64,000 nt of DNA from Polynucleobacter nymphae (lineage in GTDB: Bacteria > Pseudomonadota > Gammaproteobacteria > Burkholderiales > Burkholderiaceae), in NCBI RefSeq assembly GCF_018882155.1, contig NZ_JACVPA010000001.1, forward strand, positions 186,001 to 250,000. Reading direction: 5' to 3'. Shown here in pieces: positions 56,989 through 64,000 of the stretch; position 1 is the stretch's first letter, and each line of letters starts with the position of its first letter. A model generated the notes under the pieces. It had not been told where the DNA came from. It worked only from the letters and a program-made list of their open reading frames with translations, and did no database searches. The position numbers were made by a program, and so were the translations under genes.

Positions 56989-58455
56989 ATGGCCTTTACT
57001 TTAAGCGGCGACGACGCCATCCAAGAACTACAACCAAGCCCTATTCCAGAGCCTTACTGGGTAGCTTTTTCATCAGCGGCAGCAACATTGCTCAACATAC
57101 CGTTAAAGAGTGATGGGTATCCGCAAGATGACGCTTGGCTGAATGTTTTGGCTGGAAATAGCTTAGAGACCCAATCCCAGAAATTTTCCAATCCAATCGC
57201 TACCGTTTACAGCGGTCATCAATTTGGAGTGTGGGCTGGACAACTAGGCGATGGCAGAGCAATTCTCTTAGGCGATATCGCTGGCCAAGAATTACAACTA
57301 AAGGGAGCCGGTAAAACACGCTACTCCCGTATGGGTGATGGTAGAGCTGTTCTACGCTCCTCTATCCGTGAATTTTTATGCAGTGAAGCCATGTACGCCT
57401 TAGGCATACCCACCAGCAGAGCTTTATCCGTTGTCGGCTCTCACTTGCCAGTTCTACGAGAGTCCCTGGAAACCGCTGCAGTATGCTCCCGTTTAGCACC
57501 AAGTTTTATACGTGTTGGTCACTTTGAACATTTTGCTTCAACCCAAAATATCGTTCGACTAAAAGAACTTGCTGATTTATTAATCGACCATCACTATCCA
57601 GAATGTCGCAACAATAAAAATCCGTATTTAGATCTGTTTCATAAAATATCTGAACGTAATGCAAAGCTTGTTGCCCAGTGGCAAGCCGTCGGCTTTTGTC
57701 ATGGGGTTCTCAATAGCGATAACATCAGCGTATTAGGCCTGACAATTGACTATGGCCCCTTTGGCTTTCTGGATCAATTTCAAGTCGACCATATTTGCAA
57801 TCATAGTGATCACGGTGGGCGCTATGCCTATCAACGCCAACCCCAAATCATGCATTGGAATATGGCCTGCTTAGCAAGCGCTTTTATTCCTTTGCTGGAA
57901 TTAGATCATTCTGAAGTAGAAGCCCAAACGCTGCTGACTAGCGCTCTCAGTGAATTTCCAACCATCTATGGAGAAACTTGGTTAACTCTATTTAGGCAAA
58001 AGCTGGGTCTTAGTGCCGAACATGATGACGATATGGATTTGATTGAACGACTGCTCCAAGTAATGCATGACTCGAAGATCGATTTTACGTCGCTCTTTCG
58101 GGGTCTAGCAGACATCAATACGAATGCTTCTGTCAGCAAAATTACATTGCGCAATGACTTCATTGATCGGGATGCCATTGATCAATGGCTTGGCGATTAC
58201 ATTACTCGTTTAAAGACAGAGTCTAGCGTTGATGCTGATCGAAAAGTTGCTATGAATGCGGTTAACCCTAAATATATATTACGCAATCATCTAGCCCAAG
58301 CCGCTATTGAGAAGGCGCAGAGGAAAGACTTTTCTGAAGTGGCTAAACTCTTAAGTATTTTAGAAAGGCCTTTTGATGAACAAGATCAATATCAAGAGTA
58401 TGCAGCTCCCCCTCCTCCAGATTTAGAATCCATCGAAGTTAGCTGCTCTTCTTAG
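56989..58455 (+). CDS. selO: Protein adenylyltransferase SelO
   Basis: Pseudokinase-fold enzyme that transfers AMP to Ser, Thr or Tyr of target proteins, including redox proteins in E. coli. It has 488 residues. YSGHQFG at about 74-80, GDGRA at 88-92, nucleotide-binding Lys105 in KGAGKT, and the active site Asp244-Asn245 and Asp254 in NSDNISVLGLTIDYGPFG. The E. coli residues at these sites are equivalent. The C-terminal Cys of CSS seen in many SelO proteins is present (SCSS end). A TAGAAT ends 8 nt before the ATG. Followed by msrB after 34 nt. Confidence 0.93.
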   Translation: MAFTLSGDDAIQELQPSPIPEPYWVAFSSAAATLLNIPLKSDGYPQDDAWLNVLAGNSLETQSQKFSNPIATVYSGHQFGVWAGQLGDGRAILLGDIAGQELQLKGAGKTRYSRMGDGRAVLRSSIREFLCSEAMYALGIPTSRALSVVGSHLPVLRESLETAAVCSRLAPSFIRVGHFEHFASTQNIVRLKELADLLIDHHYPECRNNKNPYLDLFHKISERNAKLVAQWQAVGFCHGVLNSDNISVLGLTIDYGPFGFLDQFQVDHICNHSDHGGRYAYQRQPQIMHWNMACLASAFIPLLELDHSEVEAQTLLTSALSEFPTIYGETWLTLFRQKLGLSAEHDDDMDLIERLLQVMHDSKIDFTSLFRGLADINTNASVSKITLRNDFIDRDAIDQWLGDYITRLKTESSVDADRKVAMNAVNPKYILRNHLAQAAIEKAQRKDFSEVAKLLSILERPFDEQDQYQEYAAPPPPDLESIEVSCSS

Positions 58456-58489
58456 CGCCTCATTACGTATTTAATTCCAGGGAGTTATC

Positions 58490-58900
58490 GTGAAAAAAAC
58501 AAATCCAGAATACAAAAAAATGCTCAGTGATATCGAGTATCGCGTTACTAGAGAAGCTGCGACTGAAAGACCCTTTACTGGAAAGTATTGGGATCATTGG
58601 GACAAGGGCAGATATACCTGTGTTTGCTGCAATACCCCCCTCTTTCTCTCGGAGACGAAATTTGATGCTGGCTGTGGATGGCCTAGCTATAACAAGCCAG
58701 AAGAAGAATCGGCTATTAAGGAAATTAAAGATGTCAGCCACGGTATGGTTCGGACTGAAGTACGTTGCGCCAACTGCGATGCCCATTTAGGCCATGTCTT
58801 TGATGACGGCCCAAACCCCACTGGTTTACGCTATTGCATCAATTCTGCATCTTTGAGTTTTGAGCCTAGCTCCAATGCAAAGCCTAGCAACGAGTCTTAA
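58490..58900 (+). CDS. msrB: Peptide-methionine (R)-S-oxide reductase MsrB
   Basis: Repairs oxidised methionine. It has 136 residues from GTG 58490 (GGGAG 6-10 nt upstream). Zinc cysteines Cys44/Cys47 and Cys93/Cys96, resolving Cys62 in FDAGCGWPS and catalytic Cys116 in RYCINSASL. No signal peptide, so cytoplasmic. Downstream of selO, which is itself tied to redox stress. Confidence 0.95.
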   Translation: MKKTNPEYKKMLSDIEYRVTREAATERPFTGKYWDHWDKGRYTCVCCNTPLFLSETKFDAGCGWPSYNKPEEESAIKEIKDVSHGMVRTEVRCANCDAHLGHVFDDGPNPTGLRYCINSASLSFEPSSNAKPSNES

Positions 58901-58939
58901 AAATAGGGCTTAGATATTAAATAGCTGATAATCCCTCTT

Positions 58940-59488
58940 ATGAAATTTTTATTCGATCTATTCCCTATCATTCTGTTTTTTATCGCCTTCAAATTTGGCG
59001 ATATCTATACCGCAACGATTGTTGCCATGGTTGCAACCATTGGACAAATTCTGTGGGTTTACTATCGCCACCGCAAGATCGATGCCATGCAGTGGATTAG
59101 CTTGGTAATGATTCTGGTATTTGGCAGCTTGACCATTTTTTTGCATGACAAGACCTTTATTCAGCTAAAACCCACAGCGCTTTACTGGCTATTTTCAGGG
59201 GCTTTATTTATTAGCGCCCAATTTTTTAGCAAAAATTGGATACAAGTCCTCATGGGCAAGCAGGTGAGCCTCAAGGCAGAAAACTCACATTCTGTTTGGC
59301 ATCGCCTGAATATGGCTTGGGCTGCCTTCTTCTTTTTAATGGGTGTACTTAATCTCTATATCGCTTTTGAATACTCAGAAGAAACTTGGGTTAATTTCAA
59401 ACTCTTTGGCAGTACAGGCTTACTAGTAGCCTTTGTGATTATTCAAGGTGTTTGGTTGTCACGTCATATGGAGCATCCTACTGAATGA
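58940..59488 (+). CDS. yciB: Inner-membrane septation protein YciB (IspZ)
   Basis: 182 residues, five or so transmembrane helices. MKFLFDLFPIILFFIAFKFG and MGKQVSLKAENSHSVWHRLN plus the closing WLSRHME are family signatures. Involved in envelope integrity and septation in enterobacteria; mechanism unclear. Overlaps the BolA gene by 4 nt (ATGA). Confidence 0.93.
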   Translation: MKFLFDLFPIILFFIAFKFGDIYTATIVAMVATIGQILWVYYRHRKIDAMQWISLVMILVFGSLTIFLHDKTFIQLKPTALYWLFSGALFISAQFFSKNWIQVLMGKQVSLKAENSHSVWHRLNMAWAAFFFLMGVLNLYIAFEYSEETWVNFKLFGSTGLLVAFVIIQGVWLSRHMEHPTE

Positions 59489-59769
59489 GTATTAACCAAG
59501 CCCGCATTGCACTATTTGAGCAAGATCTACATAAAGCATTTGTAATTGATCATCTTCAGATTGAAGATGAAAGTCATCTGCATGCTGGCCATGCTGGCGC
59601 AGCTAGTGGCGGCGGTCACTTTAAGCTAACTATTGTTGCCCCAGAATTTAAAGGCTTAAGCTTAGTAGCAAGACATCGTGCGATCTATGCTGCCCTATAT
59701 CGGCATATCCCAAAAGAGATTCACGCCCTAACCATTAATGCCATAGCGCCTGGAGAAGCTGGTTCTTAA
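59485..59769 (+). CDS. BolA family protein
   Basis: 94 residues. HLQIEDESHLHAGHAGA followed by GGGHFKLTIVAPEFKGLSLV and RHRAIYAAL is the BolA core, a class II KH-like fold that partners with monothiol glutaredoxins in iron-sulfur trafficking. The yciB-bolA-parvulin order is common in Burkholderiales. Which BolA paralogue it is cannot be decided here. Confidence 0.88.
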   Translation: MSINQARIALFEQDLHKAFVIDHLQIEDESHLHAGHAGAASGGGHFKLTIVAPEFKGLSLVARHRAIYAALYRHIPKEIHALTINAIAPGEAGS

Positions 59770-59841
59770 GGCTGCTTTACACTAGCGGCTAGCCCCTAAT
59801 TCCCCATCATTTTGACCCTTTATTCTATTAATCCACCCACT

Positions 59842-60633
59842 ATGTTGAAACTACAAGCATTACTTACTAGCAGTCTGTTTGCTATCCTCTTATCAGCCAA
59901 TGCAGTTGCCCAGAACGCCGTGATCGTGAATGGAAAAGCGATCCCCAAGTCTCAATTAGATAAGTTGGTGGAAAAAACTGGCAAGTCAGACAACCTTCAA
60001 GTACGCGATCAAGCCCGCGAGATGTTGATAACACGAGAATTGGTTTTGCAAGAAGCTGATAAACGTGGAGTCATTCAAAAAGAATCAGTACGCGAGCAAT
60101 TAGAGCAATCTCGTGTGGGAGTTTTAGTGGCGGCCGTCTTTGAGGACTATGTAGAGCGTGAAGGCGTCTCTGATGCAGAACTGAAAGCTGCCTATGAAAA
60201 CGTGAAAGATGAATACTCCGGTAAGGAATACCACGTTGAGCATATTTTGGTGGATAAAGAAGCAGATGCAAAAGCAATCATTGCTCAGCTTAAAGCTGGC
60301 GCTAATTTTGAAGATATAGCCAAAGCTAAATCTAAAGATCCTGGCTCAGCTAAGAACGGCGGAGACCTAGGATGGGTTTCTGATAAATCCCTGGTTCCTG
60401 AGTTTTCAAAAGCAATGGTGCAGTTAAAGACTGGGCAAATTACCGATAAGCCCGTTAAATCTCAATTCGGATATCACATTATTAAAGTGGTAGATTCTCG
60501 TGAGGCTAAGGCCCCAAGCTTGGATGAGATGAAAGATCAGTTAAAGCAAATGATCATGGCTGATCAAAATTGGCAAAAAGCAAAGTTTTCAGAAATGATG
60601 CAAAAACTTCGTGCTAAGGCAAAGATTCAGTAG
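59842..60633 (+). CDS. Periplasmic parvulin-type peptidyl-prolyl isomerase
   Basis: 263 residues from ATG 59842 (an in-frame TTG at 59812 is unlikely). Signal peptide to about residue 24 (NAVAQ), SurA-like N-terminal helices, then an intact parvulin domain: YHVEHILVDKEADA, FEDIAKAKSKDPGSAKNGGD and FGYHIIKVVD. It is a soluble or outer-membrane-associated folding factor. Notably it keeps the parvulin domain that the PpiD homologue at 22707 lacks. Confidence 0.9.
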   Translation: MLKLQALLTSSLFAILLSANAVAQNAVIVNGKAIPKSQLDKLVEKTGKSDNLQVRDQAREMLITRELVLQEADKRGVIQKESVREQLEQSRVGVLVAAVFEDYVEREGVSDAELKAAYENVKDEYSGKEYHVEHILVDKEADAKAIIAQLKAGANFEDIAKAKSKDPGSAKNGGDLGWVSDKSLVPEFSKAMVQLKTGQITDKPVKSQFGYHIIKVVDSREAKAPSLDEMKDQLKQMIMADQNWQKAKFSEMMQKLRAKAKIQ

Positions 60634-60646
60634 GCAATATTTTGCT

Positions 60647-61804
60647 TTATTGATTAGGGTAGCGGCGTGGTCTCAGTTTTTGAATTGCCATACCAGCTAA
60701 GCCGCAGGCAAATGCAGACATCACAAATACATCACGTGGTTGGGATAACTCCCAAATCCAGCCGGCACACAATCCGCCTAATGTACCTCCTAGGCCATAA
60801 GATACGGTAGCCATCAGGGCCTGCCCTCTAGCTTGTAAGGGGCCTGTAAACCAGCGCTGTAGCAATTTGGTTGCCGCACTATGATGGGCTGCAAATGTAC
60901 CGGCATGCAGCACTTGTGCAAAGATGAGAACAGATGTGATTGGCAGAAATGCAATCAGAATAAAGCGCACTACCCCAACTCCAAAAGCTGCTTGAAGCAC
61001 AACCTCGGCATCTAGGCGACTAAGCACTTTACTTTGGAAGTAAAAGAAAATTACTTCAGCAAATACACCTAAGGCCCAGAAGAGTCCGATCTGAAGCTTA
61101 TCGTAACCAAGATTGGCAAGATATAGAGAATAAAAAACATATAAGGCTGCGTGCGCAAACACCATAAAGAAACCAGAGATTAAAAACCAGCGAACATCGG
61201 GGTTCAATAGCACAACCAATAATTCACCTTTCACCATTTTTCGACGCTCCATCCTAGGCTCATGCAGCAGGAACGTGACCAAGGCTAATGCCATTAAAAC
61301 AATTGCGCCTACAGCAGGATAAAGCTCTATCGATTTACGTTGAAAGAGCTCCCCAGCAGTAAGCACCATAAAAATAAAGCCCAGAGAGCCCCAAAGACGA
61401 AGGCGCCCATAGCGTTTATCAAACGAGTTGTCTTTAAATAAAGCATGAACGGTTGCAGATTCTCCAAGAGGCATAAGGCTGCTGAGGATGGTATGGAGCA
61501 CAAACATCCAAATAAAAAAGCTCAGATAGCTTTGCAAAAAGTAAATGGATAAAAAAACGAGTGCGGCAAGGCAAGCACAAAAGCGAATAATCCCAACGCG
61601 ATTAGATAAAAAGTCGGAGAGCCAGCCCCAAGAGAATGGTCCGATAATGCGGGTAATCTGCAACATGGACATCAAGATTGCAATCTCAATAACGCTAAAG
61701 CCACGATCTAAAAAGAAAAGGCTAGCGTATGGTGAGACTAGACCAACGTAAGCAAAATATAAAAAGAAAAAGGACCCGAAGGCCCAGCGCAGAGAAGGCG
61801 TCAT
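60647..61804 (-). CDS. MFS transporter of the HcaT / 3-phenylpropionate permease type
   Basis: 385 residues, about 12 transmembrane helices. The start LRWAFGSFFFLYFAYVGLVS and GPFSWGWLSDFLSNRVG fit the MFS_1_like/HcaT family. Substrate specificity cannot be read from sequence; no aromatic catabolism genes are nearby. Same strand as aroC, 13 nt after it, so probably cotranscribed. Converges with the parvulin gene. Confidence 0.8.
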   Translation of the reverse strand: MTPSLRWAFGSFFFLYFAYVGLVSPYASLFFLDRGFSVIEIAILMSMLQITRIIGPFSWGWLSDFLSNRVGIIRFCACLAALVFLSIYFLQSYLSFFIWMFVLHTILSSLMPLGESATVHALFKDNSFDKRYGRLRLWGSLGFIFMVLTAGELFQRKSIELYPAVGAIVLMALALVTFLLHEPRMERRKMVKGELLVVLLNPDVRWFLISGFFMVFAHAALYVFYSLYLANLGYDKLQIGLFWALGVFAEVIFFYFQSKVLSRLDAEVVLQAAFGVGVVRFILIAFLPITSVLIFAQVLHAGTFAAHHSAATKLLQRWFTGPLQARGQALMATVSYGLGGTLGGLCAGWIWELSQPRDVFVMSAFACGLAGMAIQKLRPRRYPNQ

Positions 61805-61817
61805 CTAATCACATTCA

Positions 61818-62933
61818 TCAATCTGCTTCTGACCCCGGGCGAGACGCAGGAATAGGTTTAACAGTCACCTTGACATCTGCACATTGAGCGCGATGACGCA
61901 ATGCATGATCCATCACTACCAAGGCTAACATCGCCTCAGCAATTGGTGTGGCACGAATCCCAACACAAGGATCATGACGACCTTTAGTTTGTACAGTAAT
62001 TGATTTCCCATCTAAGTCGATGGATTGCTTTGGACTCAAGATGCTAGAAGTGGGTTTAATAGCAATCGAAACACGTAAATCTTGACCACTACTAATGCCG
62101 CCCAAGGTACCGCCAGCATGATTACTAGCAAATCCATCAGGATGCATTTCATCGCCATGCTCGCTACCACGCTGAGCAACTGATTTAAAGCCAGCGCCAA
62201 TCTCAACGCCTTTAACAGCATTGATGCCCATCATCGCATGCGCAATATCTGCATCCAATTTATCAAAGAGAGGTTCGCCTAAGCCAATAGGAACATGACG
62301 TGCACGTACCTCAATGCGAGCACCGCAAGAGTCCCCTGCTTTACGCAGCTCGTCCATATAGGACTCAAGCTGAGGAATGATGTCAGCGTTGGCAGCAAAA
62401 AATGGATTCTTCTCAACTTGAGAAAGATCCTTAAATGGGATTTCTATTGTGCCCAGTTGGCTCATGTAGCCATAAAACTGCGTGCCATATTGCTCATGCA
62501 GCCATTTTTTTGCAATCGCTGCTGCAGCAACTACGGGCGCAGTTAGGCGCGCAGACGATCGACCACCGCCACGGGGATCGCGAAAACCATACTTATGGTG
62601 ATAAGCATAATCAGCATGGCCTGGACGAAATGTTTGCAAGATATCGCTGTAGTCTTTGCTACGTTGATCAGTATTGCGTATGAGCAGGCCTATTGGCGCT
62701 CCTGTCGTCTTGCCCTCGAAGACACCAGACAGAATCTCAACACGATCTTCTTCTTTGCGTTGGGTAACGTGGCGGGATGTACCTGGCTTACGGCGATCTA
62801 GGTCTAGTTGCAGATCCGCCTCAGATAACAACATACCTGGCGGGCAGCCATCTACTACCGCCCCGATAGCGGGACCGTGAGATTCACCAAAAGTGGTGAC
62901 AGTAAAGAGGAGGCCTAAAGTATTTCCTGACAT
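61818..62933 (-). CDS. aroC: Chorismate synthase
   Basis: Last common step of aromatic amino-acid synthesis; uses reduced FMN. It has 371 residues. Family signatures: [45 protein letters not shown] region and [24 protein letters not shown] on the minus strand ends 6 nt before the ATG and no ribosome-binding site is seen, suggesting a leaderless mRNA. Confidence 0.96.
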   Translation of the reverse strand: MSGNTLGLLFTVTTFGESHGPAIGAVVDGCPPGMLLSEADLQLDLDRRKPGTSRHVTQRKEEDRVEILSGVFEGKTTGAPIGLLIRNTDQRSKDYSDILQTFRPGHADYAYHHKYGFRDPRGGGRSSARLTAPVVAAAAIAKKWLHEQYGTQFYGYMSQLGTIEIPFKDLSQVEKNPFFAANADIIPQLESYMDELRKAGDSCGARIEVRARHVPIGLGEPLFDKLDADIAHAMMGINAVKGVEIGAGFKSVAQRGSEHGDEMHPDGFASNHAGGTLGGISSGQDLRVSIAIKPTSSILSPKQSIDLDGKSITVQTKGRHDPCVGIRATPIAEAMLALVVMDHALRHRAQCADVKVTVKPIPASRPGSEAD

Positions 62934-62986
62934 AACTACATTATGTCATTTGTCAGGAATATCGGGTTAAAACAAGCAGTTAGAGG

Positions 62987-63442
62987 CTAGTTGCTAGCTT
63001 TTTCGGTGTCTTCTGGCCAATCACGAATATAGGCCTTGAGCATCGTATTTTCGAAGTCTTGTGCTTCAACTACAGATTTGGCAACATCATAAAAAGAGAT
63101 TACGCCCATGAGCATTTTTTGATCCACCACAGGCAGGTAGCGTGCATGATCAACCAGCATCATGCGACGAACTTCATTAATCTCAGTTTCCATATTGCAA
63201 GTTAATGGCTTTTGATTCATGACGGCGCTTACTGGCAGACCATCTAACTTACCTTGGTGTGTTGCTAAAGCAGTAATCACTTCACGGAAAGTCAAAATAC
63301 CGACTAGCTTGTCATACTGCATAACAACCAAGGAGCCTATGTCATGTTCACTCATCACCAATACTGCAGTTTGCAGCGCAGTCTCAGGGGCAACAGTAAA
63401 TAAGGTGCCACCCTTTACACGCAATATGTCACGAACTTTCAT
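62987..63442 (-). CDS. Two-CBS-domain protein
   Basis: 151 residues built of a CBS pair: first unit about 1-65 (MKVRDILRVKGGTLFTV, LVVMQYDKLVGILTFREVI), second about 75-135 (VSAVMNQKPLTCN, YLPVVDQKMLMGVISFYDVA). Such Bateman modules bind adenine nucleotides; there is no fused enzyme here. GGAG lies about 6 nt before the ATG. Role unknown. Confidence 0.87.
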   Translation of the reverse strand: MKVRDILRVKGGTLFTVAPETALQTAVLVMSEHDIGSLVVMQYDKLVGILTFREVITALATHQGKLDGLPVSAVMNQKPLTCNMETEINEVRRMMLVDHARYLPVVDQKMLMGVISFYDVAKSVVEAQDFENTMLKAYIRDWPEDTEKASN

Positions 63443-63529
63443 CTAATCTCCAGAAGCAATACAAACAGAGTATTGATGGTTTCAATATATTCCCAAGAAC
63501 CTATTCAATCAAGGGCGTAAGAGCCTCTT

Positions 63530-64000
63530 TTAGTAACGAATAACCCTAATGACCCCGCTACGGATATTGGGTAGATTGGCAACTAAGACTGCTCCAGCAA
63601 GGGTTATCCACCAGGTCATGTAAATCCAGAGCAGCCCCAAAGGGAAGATGGCAAAGGCGCCATAGACAGTTTTATAAAAAGCGGTGTTACTGAGAAAAAT
63701 AGCGTAGCCAAACTTCATCAGCTCAAAACTGATAGCCGCAAATAAGGCCCCTGAGAAGGCGTCTGACCAAAGAATCTTGGAGTACGGTAGAACCTTATAA
63801 ACGACGGTATAAACGGCGATTGCTAGAAAAATAGGCGCAACCGCTGCCATGATTCGAAAACCAAAAGAGATTGCTTTAATCCAACCCTCTGAAGCACTAA
63901 ATAAAACGCCGCTCAAGTAAATGCCGATACCCAAAAGCACTGGACCTAAAAAAGTTGCCGCGCTATAAATAATTACCTTTTTAAATAGAGGGCGTCGTTC
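63530..64000 (-). CDS. BrkB/YihY family membrane protein, 3' part only
   Basis: The reading frame stays open to the right edge, so the N-terminus is missing; about 156 C-terminal residues are visible. Several membrane helices and the motif FGAIFPLGLLWIYMTWWITLAGA-type ending (seen here as AFAIFPLGLLWIYMTWWITL) identify the YihY/BrkB family, formerly called virulence factor BrkB and once confused with RNase BN. Function unsettled. Confidence 0.85.
   Translation of the reverse strand, partial: ERRPLFKKVIIYSAATFLGPVLLGIGIYLSGVLFSASEGWIKAISFGFRIMAAVAPIFLAIAVYTVVYKVLPYSKILWSDAFSGALFAAISFELMKFGYAIFLSNTAFYKTVYGAFAIFPLGLLWIYMTWWITLAGAVLVANLPNIRSGVIRVIRY

Overview
The window is a stretch of chromosome from a free-living, fairly AT-rich betaproteobacterium of the order Burkholderiales. 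Polynucleobacter or a close relative fits best. Evidence: a phaC-phaB-phaR polyhydroxybutyrate locus followed by rimO and a beta-ketothiolase, lplT-alr and bamD/rluD-pgeF neighbourhoods, compact intergenic spacing, moderate GC, and only tRNA genes (no rRNA, IS element or CRISPR). Nearly every gene is a recognisable core gene, so coding density is high.

Layout: 1-4.6 kb holds lysophospholipid transport (lplT, cut by the window edge), alanine racemase, bamD, rluD and pgeF. 4.7-10.5 kb is a PHB storage cluster (phaC, phaB, phaR) with rimO and a thiolase, and a palindromic candidate PhaR operator lies between phaB and phaR. 10.5-16.2 kb has serB-mfd on the minus strand diverging from ispD-ispF. 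16.3-24.2 kb is a protein quality-control block: tRNA-Leu, tig, clpP, clpX, lon (with a sigma-32-like promoter), tRNA-Val and a ppiD that lacks its parvulin domain. 24.2-33 kb carries tesA, a YbbA-like ATPase, purL, a spermidine-synthase-like gene and acnB. 33-40.6 kb has two small exported or membrane proteins, pyrG-kdsA-eno-ftsB, hslO and gltX.

40.67-42.57 kb is the only clear accessory region. A tRNA-Ala/Glu/Asp cluster ends in tRNA-Asp, and a 25-bp copy of the tRNA-Asp 3' end recurs 1.58 kb downstream. Between the two copies lie an AT-rich family 2 glycosyltransferase and an AlpA/excisionase-like regulator but no integrase. This looks like a decayed or minimal integrative island.

42.6-50 kb is a mixed set of hydrolases, an M48 lipoprotein metallopeptidase, an exported repeat protein, hyi-glxR, an HNH nuclease, a DUF3108 protein and a potassium channel. 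50-54.6 kb is the conserved mltG-tmk-holB-tatD operon, read on the minus strand and extended by an ankyrin protein. 54.6-64 kb holds ygfZ, an NRDE protein, a PaaI-type thioesterase, selO-msrB-yciB-bolA-parvulin, an MFS transporter, aroC, a CBS protein and a truncated BrkB/YihY gene.

A recurring feature is a -10-like hexamer only 6-9 nt before the start codon with little or no Shine-Dalgarno sequence (mfd/ispD, purL, gltX, mltG/ygfZ, selO, aroC), which suggests leaderless transcripts. I found no convincing new multi-gene system. The most unusual items are the tRNA-Asp mini-island, the parvulin-less PpiD and the lysine-rich insertion in ClpX. All functional calls come from reading the sequence by eye; no database search was run.
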